Shown here piece after piece: positions 35,216 to 44,129 of a DNA stretch of 64,000 nt (position 1 is the first letter of the stretch; every line of letters begins with the position of its first letter). The position numbers and the translations under genes are program-made. A model generated the notes under the pieces. It saw nothing but the letters and a program-made list of their open reading frames with translations, was not told the DNA's origin and made no database searches. Source of the DNA: Anaerobutyricum hallii (GTDB lineage: Bacteria; Bacillota; Clostridia; Lachnospirales; Lachnospiraceae); contig NZ_LT907978.1 in assembly GCF_900209925.1 (NCBI RefSeq), forward strand, positions 1,423,219 through 1,487,218. The letters are read 5' to 3'.

Positions 35216-35292
35216 ATGAAAAGAAAGCTGAAGAATTTGATAAGTTGTTTCCTTATAAAGAGAAGAAAAAACTACCGGGGCAATTATTTTAG
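35203..35292 (+). pseudogene. Out-of-frame tail of the GNAT gene
   Basis: In the neighbouring frame the DNA reads GYFVDEKKAEEFDKLFPYKE and ends KLPGQLF at TAG 35290-35292. Adding one G to GAGGATATT restores a continuous protein. Confidence 0.65.
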
Positions 35293-35366
35293 TGAAGTGG
35301 ATTGCGAATATCCACTTCACATGCAGATATGAGTGCAGTAAGTTTTTTGCATTCATATTATTTTTT
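35293..35366 (+). terminator. Two hairpins after the GNAT gene, the second a terminator
   Basis: TGAAGTGGA/TCCACTTCA (35293-35319) has no T-run. ATATGAGTGCA (35327-35337)/TGCATTCATAT (35348-35358) is followed by TATTTTTT and looks rho-independent. Confidence 0.7.
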
Positions 35367-35446
35367 AACATATGGATTCTAATAAAAAAGGTAAATCCAA
35401 CGTATGCTGCAGCATTTAAGGAAAAATGAAAACATAAGGAGCAAAT

Positions 35447-36391
35447 ATGGAATCAGATATAATTAAAATCAGCCATCTGAATAAAAGATTTGGCGAAGTA
35501 AAAGCGGTAAATGATTTGAGCTTTCATGTGAAAAAAGGAGAATTGTTTGCATTTCTTGGAGTAAACGGTGCAGGGAAAAGTACAACCATTTCTATTCTCT
35601 GTGGACTGCTGAAAAAAGACAGTGGAACTGTTCTGGTAAACGGAATAGAAACTGACAAAGCCGGTGCACAGACAAAAAGAATGCTTGGTGTTGTATTTCA
35701 GGATAGCGTACTTGATAAACCGCTTACAGTGAAAGAGAACCTAATGAGCAGAGCTGCTTTGTACGGCATTACAAGAAAGGCTTTTGATAAGAGATTAATG
35801 GAGCTGGTCGAGATTTTGGATTTTGACGAGTTTTTAAACAGACCTGTAGGTAAGCTGTCGGGAGGTCAGAGAAGAAGGATTGATATTGCCCGTGCATTAT
35901 TGCACAGACCAGAAATTTTGATTCTTGACGAGCCTACTACCGGGCTTGATCCGCAGACGAGGCAGTTAATCTGGAATGTTATCGAGAAGCTTCAGAAAAC
36001 TGAAAATATGACAGTATTTTTAACCACCCATTATATGGAGGAGGCTGCTAATGCCGGATATGTTATGATTCTTGACAAAGGAAGTATTGCAACGGAAGGT
36101 ACACCGTTTGAACTTAAAAATGATTATGTACAGGATATCGTGTCTGTTTATGGTGTTTCCGAAGATGAAATAAAGTCATTGAACAGAGAATATAAAAAAA
36201 TTCGTGACGGATATCAGATAAAAGTAAGAAATACGAAGGAAGCTACGAAGCTTATTGTAGAGCATCAGGATTTATTCACAGATTATGAAGTAGTAAAAGG
36301 CGGTATGGATGATGTATTTCTTGCAGTCACAGGGAAAAGATTGGAGGTGAACGCTGATGAGAACAGTATTGGCATTAATGAACAGGAATAG
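35447..36391 (+). CDS. ABC transporter ATP-binding protein (drug-export type)
   Basis: 314-residue ATPase of the daunorubicin-resistance/ABC-2 type. Walker A GVNGAGKSTT near residue 39, signature LSGGQRRRIDIARALL, Walker B ILILDEPTTGLDPQ, H-loop TTHYMEEA. A C-terminal extension of about 90 residues follows, as in DrrA-type exporters. AAGGAG precedes the ATG. The last 35 bases overlap the permease gene. The upstream TetR stub suggests the pair was once controlled by a local repressor. Confidence 0.92.
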   Translation: MESDIIKISHLNKRFGEVKAVNDLSFHVKKGELFAFLGVNGAGKSTTISILCGLLKKDSGTVLVNGIETDKAGAQTKRMLGVVFQDSVLDKPLTVKENLMSRAALYGITRKAFDKRLMELVEILDFDEFLNRPVGKLSGGQRRRIDIARALLHRPEILILDEPTTGLDPQTRQLIWNVIEKLQKTENMTVFLTTHYMEEAANAGYVMILDKGSIATEGTPFELKNDYVQDIVSVYGVSEDEIKSLNREYKKIRDGYQIKVRNTKEATKLIVEHQDLFTDYEVVKGGMDDVFLAVTGKRLEVNADENSIGINEQE

Positions 36392-37259
36392 GAAACTGTT
36401 TTTTAAAGATAAAGGTATGTTGTTTACATCAATGATCACACCCGTTGTTCTGATTGTTCTGTATGCTACGTTTCTTGCAAAGGTTTTCAGAGATTCTTTT
36501 ACAGCTGCAATTCCGGATATGATCACGATTTCGGATAAGCTCATTAATGGAACTGTAGCAGCACAGCTGACAGCATCACTTATGGCAGTGAGCTGTATCA
36601 CTGTAACATTTTGTGTGAATCTGACTATGGTGCAGGACAAGGCAAATGGAATAAGGAAGGATTTTAATGTTTCACCGGTCAGCAGTGGGGAAATCTATTT
36701 AGGATATTTCCTCTCAACAGCAGCTAATTCTTTGATGGTTAATGGACTTGCATTTGTATTATGCCTGGGATATTTATTTAAAATGGGATGGTATATGAAT
36801 GCAGCAGACGTATTATGGGTTTTATTTGATATGATATTGCTCGTCCTGTTTGGAAGTACGCTTTCAAGTATCATTAGCTTTCCGTTGACAACACAGGGAC
36901 AGCTTTCGGCTGTAGGTACAATTGTCAGTGCAGGATATGGTTTTATATGTGGTGCTTATATGCCAATTTCAAATTTTGGGTCAGGTCTTCAGAAGGTGCT
37001 GTCTTATCTTCCGAGTACATATGCCACTTCATTGATTAAAAATCATATGCTTCAAGGAGTATTCAGGGAGATGGAGAGAAAACATTATCCGGGTGAAATG
37101 ATTGAAGTGATAAGAGAAACTCTTGATTGTAATCCGGTATTTCATGGAAATGTGGTAAGTGTAAATCAGATGATTGGTATTATGATGGGAAGTATAGCTG
37201 TATTTGGAATTATTTATTATTTTATTACATTGCTGTCAGAAGGTGAAGGCGGACGATAG
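36357..37259 (+). CDS. ABC-2 type permease
   Basis: 300-residue membrane protein with about six hydrophobic segments; GMLFTSMITPVVLIVLYATF at the N-terminus and the ABC-2 pattern FNVSPVSSGEIYLGY and GFICGAYMPISNFG. The start at 36357 has GGAGG ten bases before it inside the ATPase gene, so the two are translationally coupled. Substrate unknown (antimicrobial or lipid export is family inference). Confidence 0.88.
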   Translation: MRTVLALMNRNRKLFFKDKGMLFTSMITPVVLIVLYATFLAKVFRDSFTAAIPDMITISDKLINGTVAAQLTASLMAVSCITVTFCVNLTMVQDKANGIRKDFNVSPVSSGEIYLGYFLSTAANSLMVNGLAFVLCLGYLFKMGWYMNAADVLWVLFDMILLVLFGSTLSSIISFPLTTQGQLSAVGTIVSAGYGFICGAYMPISNFGSGLQKVLSYLPSTYATSLIKNHMLQGVFREMERKHYPGEMIEVIRETLDCNPVFHGNVVSVNQMIGIMMGSIAVFGIIYYFITLLSEGEGGR

Positions 37260-37450
37260 GAAATATTATTTTTAGTGGGTAAAAGTCGAGTCTTCTAGCT
37301 GATGACACGATAGGTGTCACTCATGTGACAGAGCGATTCTTACTATTTTTCTGCAGGATATGATGTTGCATGGTGGTGAACGTGTCAGGATACAGAATCT
37401 GCAGGGCGTGATTAGTTGGTATAACAGTAAAAGATAATCGGAGGTAAGAG

Positions 37451-38815
37451 TTAAACTCTCGTTAACTTGTGAATCCACTTATAACTTCGGAATCTTAAAA
37501 ATATCGGAATCCCCTTAAATATCTGATCAGACTGTAAACAGATAACTACTGCAGCAATTGGCCATCTCCACCAAAAAGCAGTGGCTAAAGACAGTGGAAG
37601 TACAATGCCCCATGTACTAATCATATTTACATAAAGAGAGAACTTTGTATCTCCAGCGCCACGAATGATTCCCGAGCCAACGGGCATCTGGTATGCCATA
37701 CCAACCATGATTACCGCCATAATGATAATAAGCTGCTCTGCAAGCTGAGAAGCGGTTGGACTTAAGGTATATTGTGCTAAAAGAAAGTCTTTTGTAAAGT
37801 AAAGAATAGCAGCAAGAATTATTCCAACACCTACATCAAGTACAGAGAGCGTTCTTGCTGCGGCTTTTACCTCATCTAAATCTCCCCTGCCAACTGCTTT
37901 TCCCATCATGACAGAAGAAGCGGAAGACATAGCAAGCACAACAACTTTCATATATTGATAAAATGTACTTGCAACAGAATTTGCAGCTATCGCATCGGAA
38001 CTTAAATGCCCGAGAATTGCGGTCTGCATCGGTACGGAAATCGCCCACAACATTCCAGATATAAAAACCGGAACAGCAACCTTCACATAATCTGAACGTA
38101 ATAATCTATCAATGTGAAATACTGCTCTATCTGAAAATAACTTCAACTTTTTATCTATTTTTGCTACATAAATAAGTACAATAAGGAACTCTAAACATCT
38201 CGATAGCATCGTGCCAATTGCTGCCCCACGAATTCCCAACTTTGGAAAGCCAAATCGTCCGTAGATTAAAATATAGTTAATACTTACATTGACTACTAAA
38301 GAAACACACGATATTACAAACGCGATCCGTACCGTTTCAACACTGCGAAGTGCAGAAAGAAGTACCTGTGTTACAAGATACAAAAGAAATGTATACTTTA
38401 TAATCTGTAAATAACTTCCTGCCTCAGATAAAATTGCCACATCGGACGTAAAAAAGCCTAACATTGCTTCTGGAAACAGCGAGCATAAAATAATCAAAAA
38501 GATTCCCAAGCCTAGTGCGATCTTCAAGACCATTCCCGTAATCTGCCGGATTGGCTCCATTCGTTTTTGTCCCCAATATTGTGAGGAAATAACAACCAGC
38601 CCATCACCGATCACAACCGCTGCCTGTTGGATAAGGAAAAATATCTGATTCACCAAAGCTGCACCAGAAAGAGCATTCTGACTGTAAGCCCCAAGCATGA
38701 TGTTATCTGCCATATTCACACTGTAAGAAATAAGATTCTGCAACGAAATAATAATAAGTAATGGAAATAATGCCGCATAAAAATTTTTATCGTGAGAAAA
38801 AAATGTTTTTTTCAT
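37451..38815 (-). CDS. MATE-family efflux transporter
   Basis: 454-residue, 12-helix multidrug and toxin extrusion protein, probably Na+ or H+ driven. Typical parts are LQNLISYSVNMADNIMLGAY near the N-terminus, SGAALVNQIFFLIQQ and ISSQYWGQKRM. It is the only gene on the minus strand between 1 and 56 kb, divergent from the betaine importer. A 190-base gap separates its end from the ABC permease; a 25-codon frame at about 37360-37437 there has no support. Confidence 0.92.
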   Translation of the reverse strand: MKKTFFSHDKNFYAALFPLLIIISLQNLISYSVNMADNIMLGAYSQNALSGAALVNQIFFLIQQAAVVIGDGLVVISSQYWGQKRMEPIRQITGMVLKIALGLGIFLIILCSLFPEAMLGFFTSDVAILSEAGSYLQIIKYTFLLYLVTQVLLSALRSVETVRIAFVISCVSLVVNVSINYILIYGRFGFPKLGIRGAAIGTMLSRCLEFLIVLIYVAKIDKKLKLFSDRAVFHIDRLLRSDYVKVAVPVFISGMLWAISVPMQTAILGHLSSDAIAANSVASTFYQYMKVVVLAMSSASSVMMGKAVGRGDLDEVKAAARTLSVLDVGVGIILAAILYFTKDFLLAQYTLSPTASQLAEQLIIIMAVIMVGMAYQMPVGSGIIRGAGDTKFSLYVNMISTWGIVLPLSLATAFWWRWPIAAVVICLQSDQIFKGIPIFLRFRSYKWIHKLTRV

Positions 38816-38852
38816 TTATAATAAAATAGCCTTTCTGTAGATTTCGAAAACC

Positions 38853-38860
38853 ATTATACC
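38853..38860 (-). promoter_or_regulatory. Extended -10 promoter of the MATE gene
   Basis: Read on the minus strand the sequence is TGGTATAAT, an extended -10 box about 40 bases before the start; no good -35 is seen. Confidence 0.45.
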
Positions 38861-39057
38861 AGTTTATAAGAAAAGGAAAAAGAGAAATTTGTGTCAGCCA
38901 GAAACAGTATGATACAGGAGTTGAAGTAATAGTATACTTTGCATAATCTTTTTTGTGCAATATATTCATTTTTTTACATAAAAAGTATCGATTATGATAC
39001 AATAATGACATAAAATAAGATATAATATAAAATATATCATAAAAAGGAGTGTAAAAA

Positions 39058-40011
39058 ATGAAAAAAACATGGAAAAAATGGGTTGCACTAGGAATGACTT
39101 TTAGTATGATGGCGGGTATTGCTGGTTGTGGTAACAGTAAACATGCTGGTTCAGAAAATACAACGGAAGCTGCGAAAAAACAGGAGGCAGCTGCGCCAAT
39201 CAAAATCGCAACAAAACCGATGACAGAACAGTTTATTTTAGGCGAAATGTTAAAATTAGTTATTGAAGATACTACGGATTATTCTGTGGAACTTACAAAA
39301 GGAATCGGAGGCGGTACAAATAATATTATGCCGGCTATGGAATCCGGTGACTTTGATTTATATCCGGAATATACTTCTTCTGGATATATCATGGTATTAA
39401 AACATGATTCCGATGGCATAAGTGATGAAGATATGTGGAAACAGCTTCAGAAAGAGTATAAGGATAAATATGATATGTCCTGGATTGGTCAGTATGGTTT
39501 TAACAATACGTATGCGCTTATTATAAGAGAAGAAGCTGCGAAAAAGTATAACCTGACAAAAACATCTCAACTGGCAGATGTTTCAGATGAGCTGGTTTTT
39601 GGTGGTAATTCTGATTATATTGAAAGAAAAGATGGATTCCATCTTCTTTGTGATACCTATGGATTAAAATTTAAAGATGTAAAAGATATTGATATTGGTC
39701 TTAAATATGAAACATTGAAAAAGGGAGATATTGATGTTTCAAATGGTTTTACAACAGATGCACAGTTAAGTAATGATAATGTTCGTGTTCTAGAAGATGA
39801 CAAGCATTTGCAGGTAAATTATTTTTGTTCTAATGTTGTAAGAAATGATACATTAAAATCACATCCTGGATTAGAAGAAGCGATTATGAAATTAGATAAT
39901 TCGATTACTGACAAAGAAATGGCTTCTCTAAATTACAAAGTAGAAGTGGAAGGTAAAGAAGATGTACAGGTAGCGAAAGATTACCTTACAGAAAAAGGAA
40001 TTATTAAATAA
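39058..40011 (+). CDS. Glycine betaine/choline-type ABC substrate-binding lipoprotein
   Basis: 317-residue lipoprotein (lipobox MAGIAGCGN) of the OpuCC/OsmF type. The mature protein opens with IKIATKPMTEQFILGEML and contains ALL-type pocket elements including SGDFDLYPEYTSSGY. AAAAAGGAG precedes the ATG. Followed by a permease and an ATPase, it forms a quaternary-amine importer for osmoprotection or for use of choline/betaine. The exact ligand cannot be assigned. A GTATC-N6-GATAC palindrome (38985-39000) upstream is a possible operator. Confidence 0.88.
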   Translation: MKKTWKKWVALGMTFSMMAGIAGCGNSKHAGSENTTEAAKKQEAAAPIKIATKPMTEQFILGEMLKLVIEDTTDYSVELTKGIGGGTNNIMPAMESGDFDLYPEYTSSGYIMVLKHDSDGISDEDMWKQLQKEYKDKYDMSWIGQYGFNNTYALIIREEAAKKYNLTKTSQLADVSDELVFGGNSDYIERKDGFHLLCDTYGLKFKDVKDIDIGLKYETLKKGDIDVSNGFTTDAQLSNDNVRVLEDDKHLQVNYFCSNVVRNDTLKSHPGLEEAIMKLDNSITDKEMASLNYKVEVEGKEDVQVAKDYLTEKGIIK

Positions 40012-40051
40012 TAATCTCAGACAGCGATAGAAGAATAAAAGGATCGACATA

Positions 40052-40699
40052 ATGGAACTATTAAAAGAAATTTTGCAAATTTATATGGAACGCAGAGAAT
40101 GGTTTCTGGAATTATTTGGACAACATCTCAAAATTGCGGGAATTGCTATAGTACTAGCTGGTATTATGGGCTTACTTCTTGGCATATTTATTGCGGAGAA
40201 AGAATTTATGGCTCCGGTTATTTTAACACTGGCAAATATTTTCTATACGATTCCATCTATCTCTTTATTAGGAATTTTAATACCTTTTACCGGAATCGGA
40301 GATAAAACAGCGATCATTGCTTTGACTCTATATGGATTGATGCCAATGATTCGAAATACATACACCGGTATTTGTGGAGTCAGTCAGGAAATTATACAGG
40401 CTGCCAGAGGGATGGGGAGTACAGATATCCAGATTTTGTGTAGAATTAAACTTCCCTTAGCGCTCGGTGTTATTCTGGCCGGTGTCCGAAACATGGTGGT
40501 TATGACATTGTCAGTAACAGCGATTGCGGCATTTATTGGTGCCGGAGGATTAGGCGTTGCCATTTACAGAGGAATTACAATCTATAATCCAGCGCTTACT
40601 TTTGCCGGAAGTGTATTGATCGCCCTTCTTGCACTGATTGCAGATTTATTGCTTGGAATACTTGAAAATTATGTAAAGAAGAGAGGTGTGTCGCAGTGA
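40052..40699 (+). CDS. Betaine/choline-type ABC permease
   Basis: 215 residues with five to six helices, OpuCB type, with the permease loop EIIQAARGMGSTDIQILCRI and LPLALGVILAGVRNM. Its stop overlaps the ATPase start by four bases (GTGA). Confidence 0.92.
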   Translation: MELLKEILQIYMERREWFLELFGQHLKIAGIAIVLAGIMGLLLGIFIAEKEFMAPVILTLANIFYTIPSISLLGILIPFTGIGDKTAIIALTLYGLMPMIRNTYTGICGVSQEIIQAARGMGSTDIQILCRIKLPLALGVILAGVRNMVVMTLSVTAIAAFIGAGGLGVAIYRGITIYNPALTFAGSVLIALLALIADLLLGILENYVKKRGVSQ

Positions 40700-41412
40700 T
40701 ACGAATGGAAGATGTATCGTATAGTTACGGAAAAAAAGAAGTACTGCATCACTTTAATCTTCATGTAAAAGAAGGAGAATTTCTTACAGTAATCGGCTGT
40801 TCCGGCTGTGGGAAGACAACGATGCTAAAGTTGATCAATGCGCTTCTTCTTCCTTCTTTGGGAACTGTTTATGTGCAGGGGCATGATATTACCAAAACAG
40901 ATCATATAGCTTTGCGCAGAAGCATTGGTTATGCGATTCAGAATAAGGGACTTTTTCCACATATGACAGTAGAAGATAATATCGCTTATGTTTTAACTAT
41001 TAGTGGACAGAAAAATAAAAAGCAAAACCAAAAGCGTGTTTTAGAACTTTTAAATTTGGTAGGACTTGAAGAATCTCTTTTAAAACGTCGTCCATCGGAA
41101 CTGTCCGGTGGACAGCAGCAGCGTGTAGGTATTGCAAGAGCTTTGGCTGCAAAACCTAAAATTATGCTGATGGATGAACCTTTTGGAGCTTTAGATGAAA
41201 TTACCCGGAAAATGATGCAGAAAGAACTGCTGGCACTTCATAAAAAGTTAGGTTTGACTGTCGTTTTTATTACACATGATATCAGAGAGGCAATGAAACT
41301 GGGTGATCGTGTGCTTGTCATGAATCAGGGAAGAGCTGTACAGTTAGATAGACCGGAAGTGATTCTTTCCCATCCGGCAAATGCCTTTGTACAGGAATTG
41401 ATTAGTGACTAG
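40696..41412 (+). CDS. Betaine/choline-type ABC ATPase
   Basis: 238-residue ATPase of the OpuCA family: Walker A GCSGCGKTTM, signature LSGGQQQRVGIARALA, Walker B IMLMDEPFGALDE, H-loop FITHDIREA. It begins with GTG at 40696 overlapping the permease stop, with AGAGGTG upstream. It is short because it lacks the C-terminal CBS pair seen in many OpuCA proteins, which hints at different ionic-strength control. Confidence 0.92.
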   Translation: MIRMEDVSYSYGKKEVLHHFNLHVKEGEFLTVIGCSGCGKTTMLKLINALLLPSLGTVYVQGHDITKTDHIALRRSIGYAIQNKGLFPHMTVEDNIAYVLTISGQKNKKQNQKRVLELLNLVGLEESLLKRRPSELSGGQQQRVGIARALAAKPKIMLMDEPFGALDEITRKMMQKELLALHKKLGLTVVFITHDIREAMKLGDRVLVMNQGRAVQLDRPEVILSHPANAFVQELISD

Positions 41413-41495
41413 CGACATTCTTGCTATCTATAGATGTAGTCATTTCATATCTGATGATATAACATTTGTTACTTCTTTTTTGTACCGCAGAATAG

Positions 41496-41540
41496 TAAAA
41501 TAAATTCAAGAATGCCATGGTATTCTTGAATTTATTTTAT
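41496..41540. terminator. Bidirectional hairpin between the importer and larB
   Basis: TAAAATAAATTCAAGAAT (41496-41513) pairs with ATTCTTGAATTTATTTTA (41522-41539) in an 18-bp stem. It is AT-rich, ending in TTTATTTTAT. Confidence 0.75.
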
Positions 41541-41596
41541 GGATAGATTTACATCATGTATAAATTGATTTTAGGGAGTAAATGAGGTGAAATATT

Positions 41597-42400
41597 ATGG
41601 AACATACGAAATTAACGGAATTATTACATCAAGTGGCTTCCGGTGATATCAGTGTAGAAAAGGCTGCATTAGAGTTGAAGACAGAGCCGTTTGAAGATCT
41701 TGGTTTTGCAAAACTTGATCATCACAGAAAGATTCGTCAGGGAGCGGCAGAGGTAATTTATGGTGCCGGAAAAACTCCGGAACAGATACGAAAGATTACA
41801 GAAGCTTTTCGAAAAAAAAGCGATAATGCCGTATTGATTACAAGAATGAGCCAGGAAGCGGCAGATCTTGTGGGCGCAAGTCTTCCGTTGCATTATAATG
41901 CACTTAGTAAAACTGGTATTGTAGGAGAACTTCCGAAGAAAGACGGAAATGGAAAAATAGTCATTGCAACGGGTGGGACAAGCGATTTGCCTGTAGCGGA
42001 AGAGGCTGCCTTAACTGCTGAAATTCTTGGGAATGAAGTTGTAAGAATTTATGATGTTGGTGTTGCAGGTATTCATCGTCTGTTAGCCTATTCCGAAGAT
42101 TTAATGAGTGCCCAGGTTATCGTTGTTATTGCCGGAATGGAAGGCGCTCTTGCCAGTGTGGTAGGAGGACTCGCGGATTGTCCGGTTATCGCGGTACCGA
42201 CCAGTGTTGGATATGGAGCTTCTTTTGGAGGTTTGTCCGCTCTTTTATCAATGCTTAACTCCTGTGCAAGCGGAGTCAGTGTTGTCAATATTGATAATGG
42301 TTTTGGTGCTGGTTATATGGCAAGTATGATTAATCATGTCTCTGTGAAAAATCCAGAAAACGTAAGAATGCAGCCACATCATTTACATGAACATTCATAA
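41597..42400 (+). CDS. larB: Pyridinium-3,5-biscarboxylic acid mononucleotide synthase LarB
   Basis: First enzyme of the nickel-pincer (NPN) cofactor pathway: carboxylates and hydrolyses NaAD. 267 residues with the AIR-carboxylase/PurE-like core (IVIATGGTSDLPVAEEAAL, GMEGALASVVGGL, VGYGASFGGL). GAGGTGA precedes the ATG. larC follows after 51 bases. The third cofactor gene larE and the racemase larA are not in the window. Confidence 0.92.
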   Translation: MEHTKLTELLHQVASGDISVEKAALELKTEPFEDLGFAKLDHHRKIRQGAAEVIYGAGKTPEQIRKITEAFRKKSDNAVLITRMSQEAADLVGASLPLHYNALSKTGIVGELPKKDGNGKIVIATGGTSDLPVAEEAALTAEILGNEVVRIYDVGVAGIHRLLAYSEDLMSAQVIVVIAGMEGALASVVGGLADCPVIAVPTSVGYGASFGGLSALLSMLNSCASGVSVVNIDNGFGAGYMASMINHVSVKNPENVRMQPHHLHEHS

Positions 42401-42451
42401 AAAACAAAGCCTACTATAAAAGATAGAAATGTAAAGGAGAGTAGTTATAAT

Positions 42452-43840
42452 ATGAAGACATTATATTTGGAATGTAATATGGGAGCTGCCGGAGATATGC
42501 TTATGGCAGCACTTACGGAATTAATGCCTGATCCGGATGCTTTTGTGCAGCAATTGAATGATTTACAGATCCCTCAGGTAAAGATTAAACGAACAACAAT
42601 AGCAAAATGCGGTATTATGGGAACGCATATGGAAGTAACCGTAAATGGAGAAGAAGAAAAAAGTGTTGATGTGCCATTGCATATGCATGAACATCATCAT
42701 GAAGATCATGATCATATACATGAACATCACCATGCGGGACATGATCATGTGCATGAACATCACCATGAGGAGCATGACCATGTGCATGAACATCACCACG
42801 ATGGGCATGACCATGTACATGAGCACACACATGGACACAGTCATCATCATACGAGTATGAAAGATATTGAGCATATTATCGGGCATCTGAATGTACCAGA
42901 AAAGGTAAAAGAGGATGCGATTGCCGTATATAAATTAATTGCAGATGCAGAGAGCCATGCTCATGGATGTCCGGTGGAGGAAATACATTTTCATGAAGTT
43001 GGAGCCATGGATGCAGTAGCAGATATTGTCGGGGTTTGTCTTGCAGTTTATAAACTTGCTCCGGAACAGATCATAGCTTCTCCTGTTCATGTTGGTTATG
43101 GTCAGATTCACTGTGCTCATGGTATTCTTCCAATCCCGGCACCTGCAACAGCACATATTCTGCAGGGAATTCCTATTTATGGTGGAAGAATTGAAGGAGA
43201 GCTTTGCACACCGACCGGAGCAGCTCTTTTAAAACATTTTGCTCAATCTTTTGGTCAGATGCCAATGATGTCTGTAGAAAAGACAGGTTATGGTATGGGA
43301 ATGAAAGACTTTACTGATGCAAACTGCCTTCGTGCGATTATCGGAGAAAGTATAGAAGAACAAGAGTATACAGGGTGTCATGGTGAACCACAGGAAATGG
43401 ATTCCATTATAGAACTTTGTTGTAATCTTGATGATATGACTCCGGAAAAGATTGGATTTGTCACAGAACTTTTGATGAAAGAAGGAGCTTTTGATGTTTA
43501 TACGACAAATATTCAGATGAAGAAAAACCGTCCGGCAATCATGCTTACCTGTATGTGTGCCAAAGAAGACAGAGAGAAGTTTCTTACGCTTATTTTAAAA
43601 CATACAACCACACTGGGGGTTCGTGAATATAACTGTAAACGCTATGGACTGAAAAGAGAAATCAAAGAAATAGAAACTATATATGGAACGGTTCATGTCA
43701 AAGCTGCTTCCGGATACGGTATTGTAAAGGAAAAACCAGAATATGAAGATATGGCAAGAATCGCGAAAGAAAAGAACATTTCATTGTCAGAAGTAGAAAA
43801 AGAAATCTACAAAAAATTGAGTGAAAATAAAGCAAGGTAA
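42452..43840 (+). CDS. larC: Nickel insertase LarC with His-rich repeats
   Basis: CTP-dependent nickel insertase that completes the NPN cofactor of lactate racemase-type enzymes. 462 residues: LarC1-like N-terminus (TLYLECNMGAAGDMLMAAL), a His-rich insert (residues ~77-135), then VEEIHFHEVGAMDAVADIVG and the LarC2-like end. The gene is a single frame, unlike Lactobacillus plantarum where larC1/larC2 are split. The insert contains four consecutive 11-residue units HEHHHxxHDHV, suited to store or deliver Ni2+. AAAGGAG precedes the ATG. Confidence 0.93.
   Translation: MKTLYLECNMGAAGDMLMAALTELMPDPDAFVQQLNDLQIPQVKIKRTTIAKCGIMGTHMEVTVNGEEEKSVDVPLHMHEHHHEDHDHIHEHHHAGHDHVHEHHHEEHDHVHEHHHDGHDHVHEHTHGHSHHHTSMKDIEHIIGHLNVPEKVKEDAIAVYKLIADAESHAHGCPVEEIHFHEVGAMDAVADIVGVCLAVYKLAPEQIIASPVHVGYGQIHCAHGILPIPAPATAHILQGIPIYGGRIEGELCTPTGAALLKHFAQSFGQMPMMSVEKTGYGMGMKDFTDANCLRAIIGESIEEQEYTGCHGEPQEMDSIIELCCNLDDMTPEKIGFVTELLMKEGAFDVYTTNIQMKKNRPAIMLTCMCAKEDREKFLTLILKHTTTLGVREYNCKRYGLKREIKEIETIYGTVHVKAASGYGIVKEKPEYEDMARIAKEKNISLSEVEKEIYKKLSENKAR
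42686..42817 (+). repeat. Four 33-bp tandem repeats inside larC
   Basis: Units start CATGAACATCAYCA and encode HEHHHEDHDHI, HEHHHAGHDHV, HEHHHEEHDHV and HEHHHDGHDHV. Variation concentrates at residues 6-7, so the metal-binding residues are kept. Confidence 0.9.
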
Positions 43841-43930
43841 TACAAAAATAATTTAAAAAAAGTAAAAATGAACTACTTTAGTAGTATAAAGTTCTATAAA
43901 AGTAGTATTTAAAATGGTAAAAAGATTCAC

Positions 43931-43959
43931 TTGTAATGTTTTTAGAAACAAGGTATAGT
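43931..43959 (+). promoter_or_regulatory. Promoter of the polyamine-type operon
   Basis: TTGTAA (43931-43936), 17 bases, TATAGT (43954-43959). Two terminator-like hairpins lie between it and the first gene. Confidence 0.6.
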
Positions 43960-43976
43960 TTGTTTATCAAAAGTAA

Positions 43977-44010
43977 GGGCGCTGTTGATGAAAAGCAGTG
44001 CTCTTTTTAT
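43977..44010 (+). terminator. Leader hairpin 1 (terminator-like)
   Basis: GGGCGCTG (43977-43984) pairs with CAGTGCTC (43996-44003), then TTTTT. It is just downstream of the promoter start point. Confidence 0.65.
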
Positions 44011-44058
44011 TTCTTTTTCTATAAAAAGAGACTTATAGCATAATATCGGATAATTGCA

Positions 44059-44099
44059 AAGATGCAGATGATTTAGTTTATAAATTATCTGCATTTTTA
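44059..44099 (+). terminator. Leader hairpin 2 (terminator-like)
   Basis: ATGCAGAT plus ATTT pair with AAAT plus ATCTGCAT around AGTTTAT, followed by TTTTTAT; only 30 bases before the first start codon. Confidence 0.65.
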
Positions 44100-44129
44100 T
44101 ATCCACAGCAGCAAAGGAGGACAAATACT

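Noticed and set aside
37360-37437. 25-codon frame between the ABC permease and MATE gene
   Set aside because: No ribosome site, no recognised family; too short to support.
42686-42817. CRISPR-like periodic repeat
   Set aside because: Period is 33 bases with no spacers and it encodes an in-frame His-rich protein repeat.
42563-42886. Open frames on both strands over the larC repeats
   Set aside because: They are shadows of the His-codon repeat (CAT/CAC read in other frames give Met, Ile, Val), with no ribosome site.
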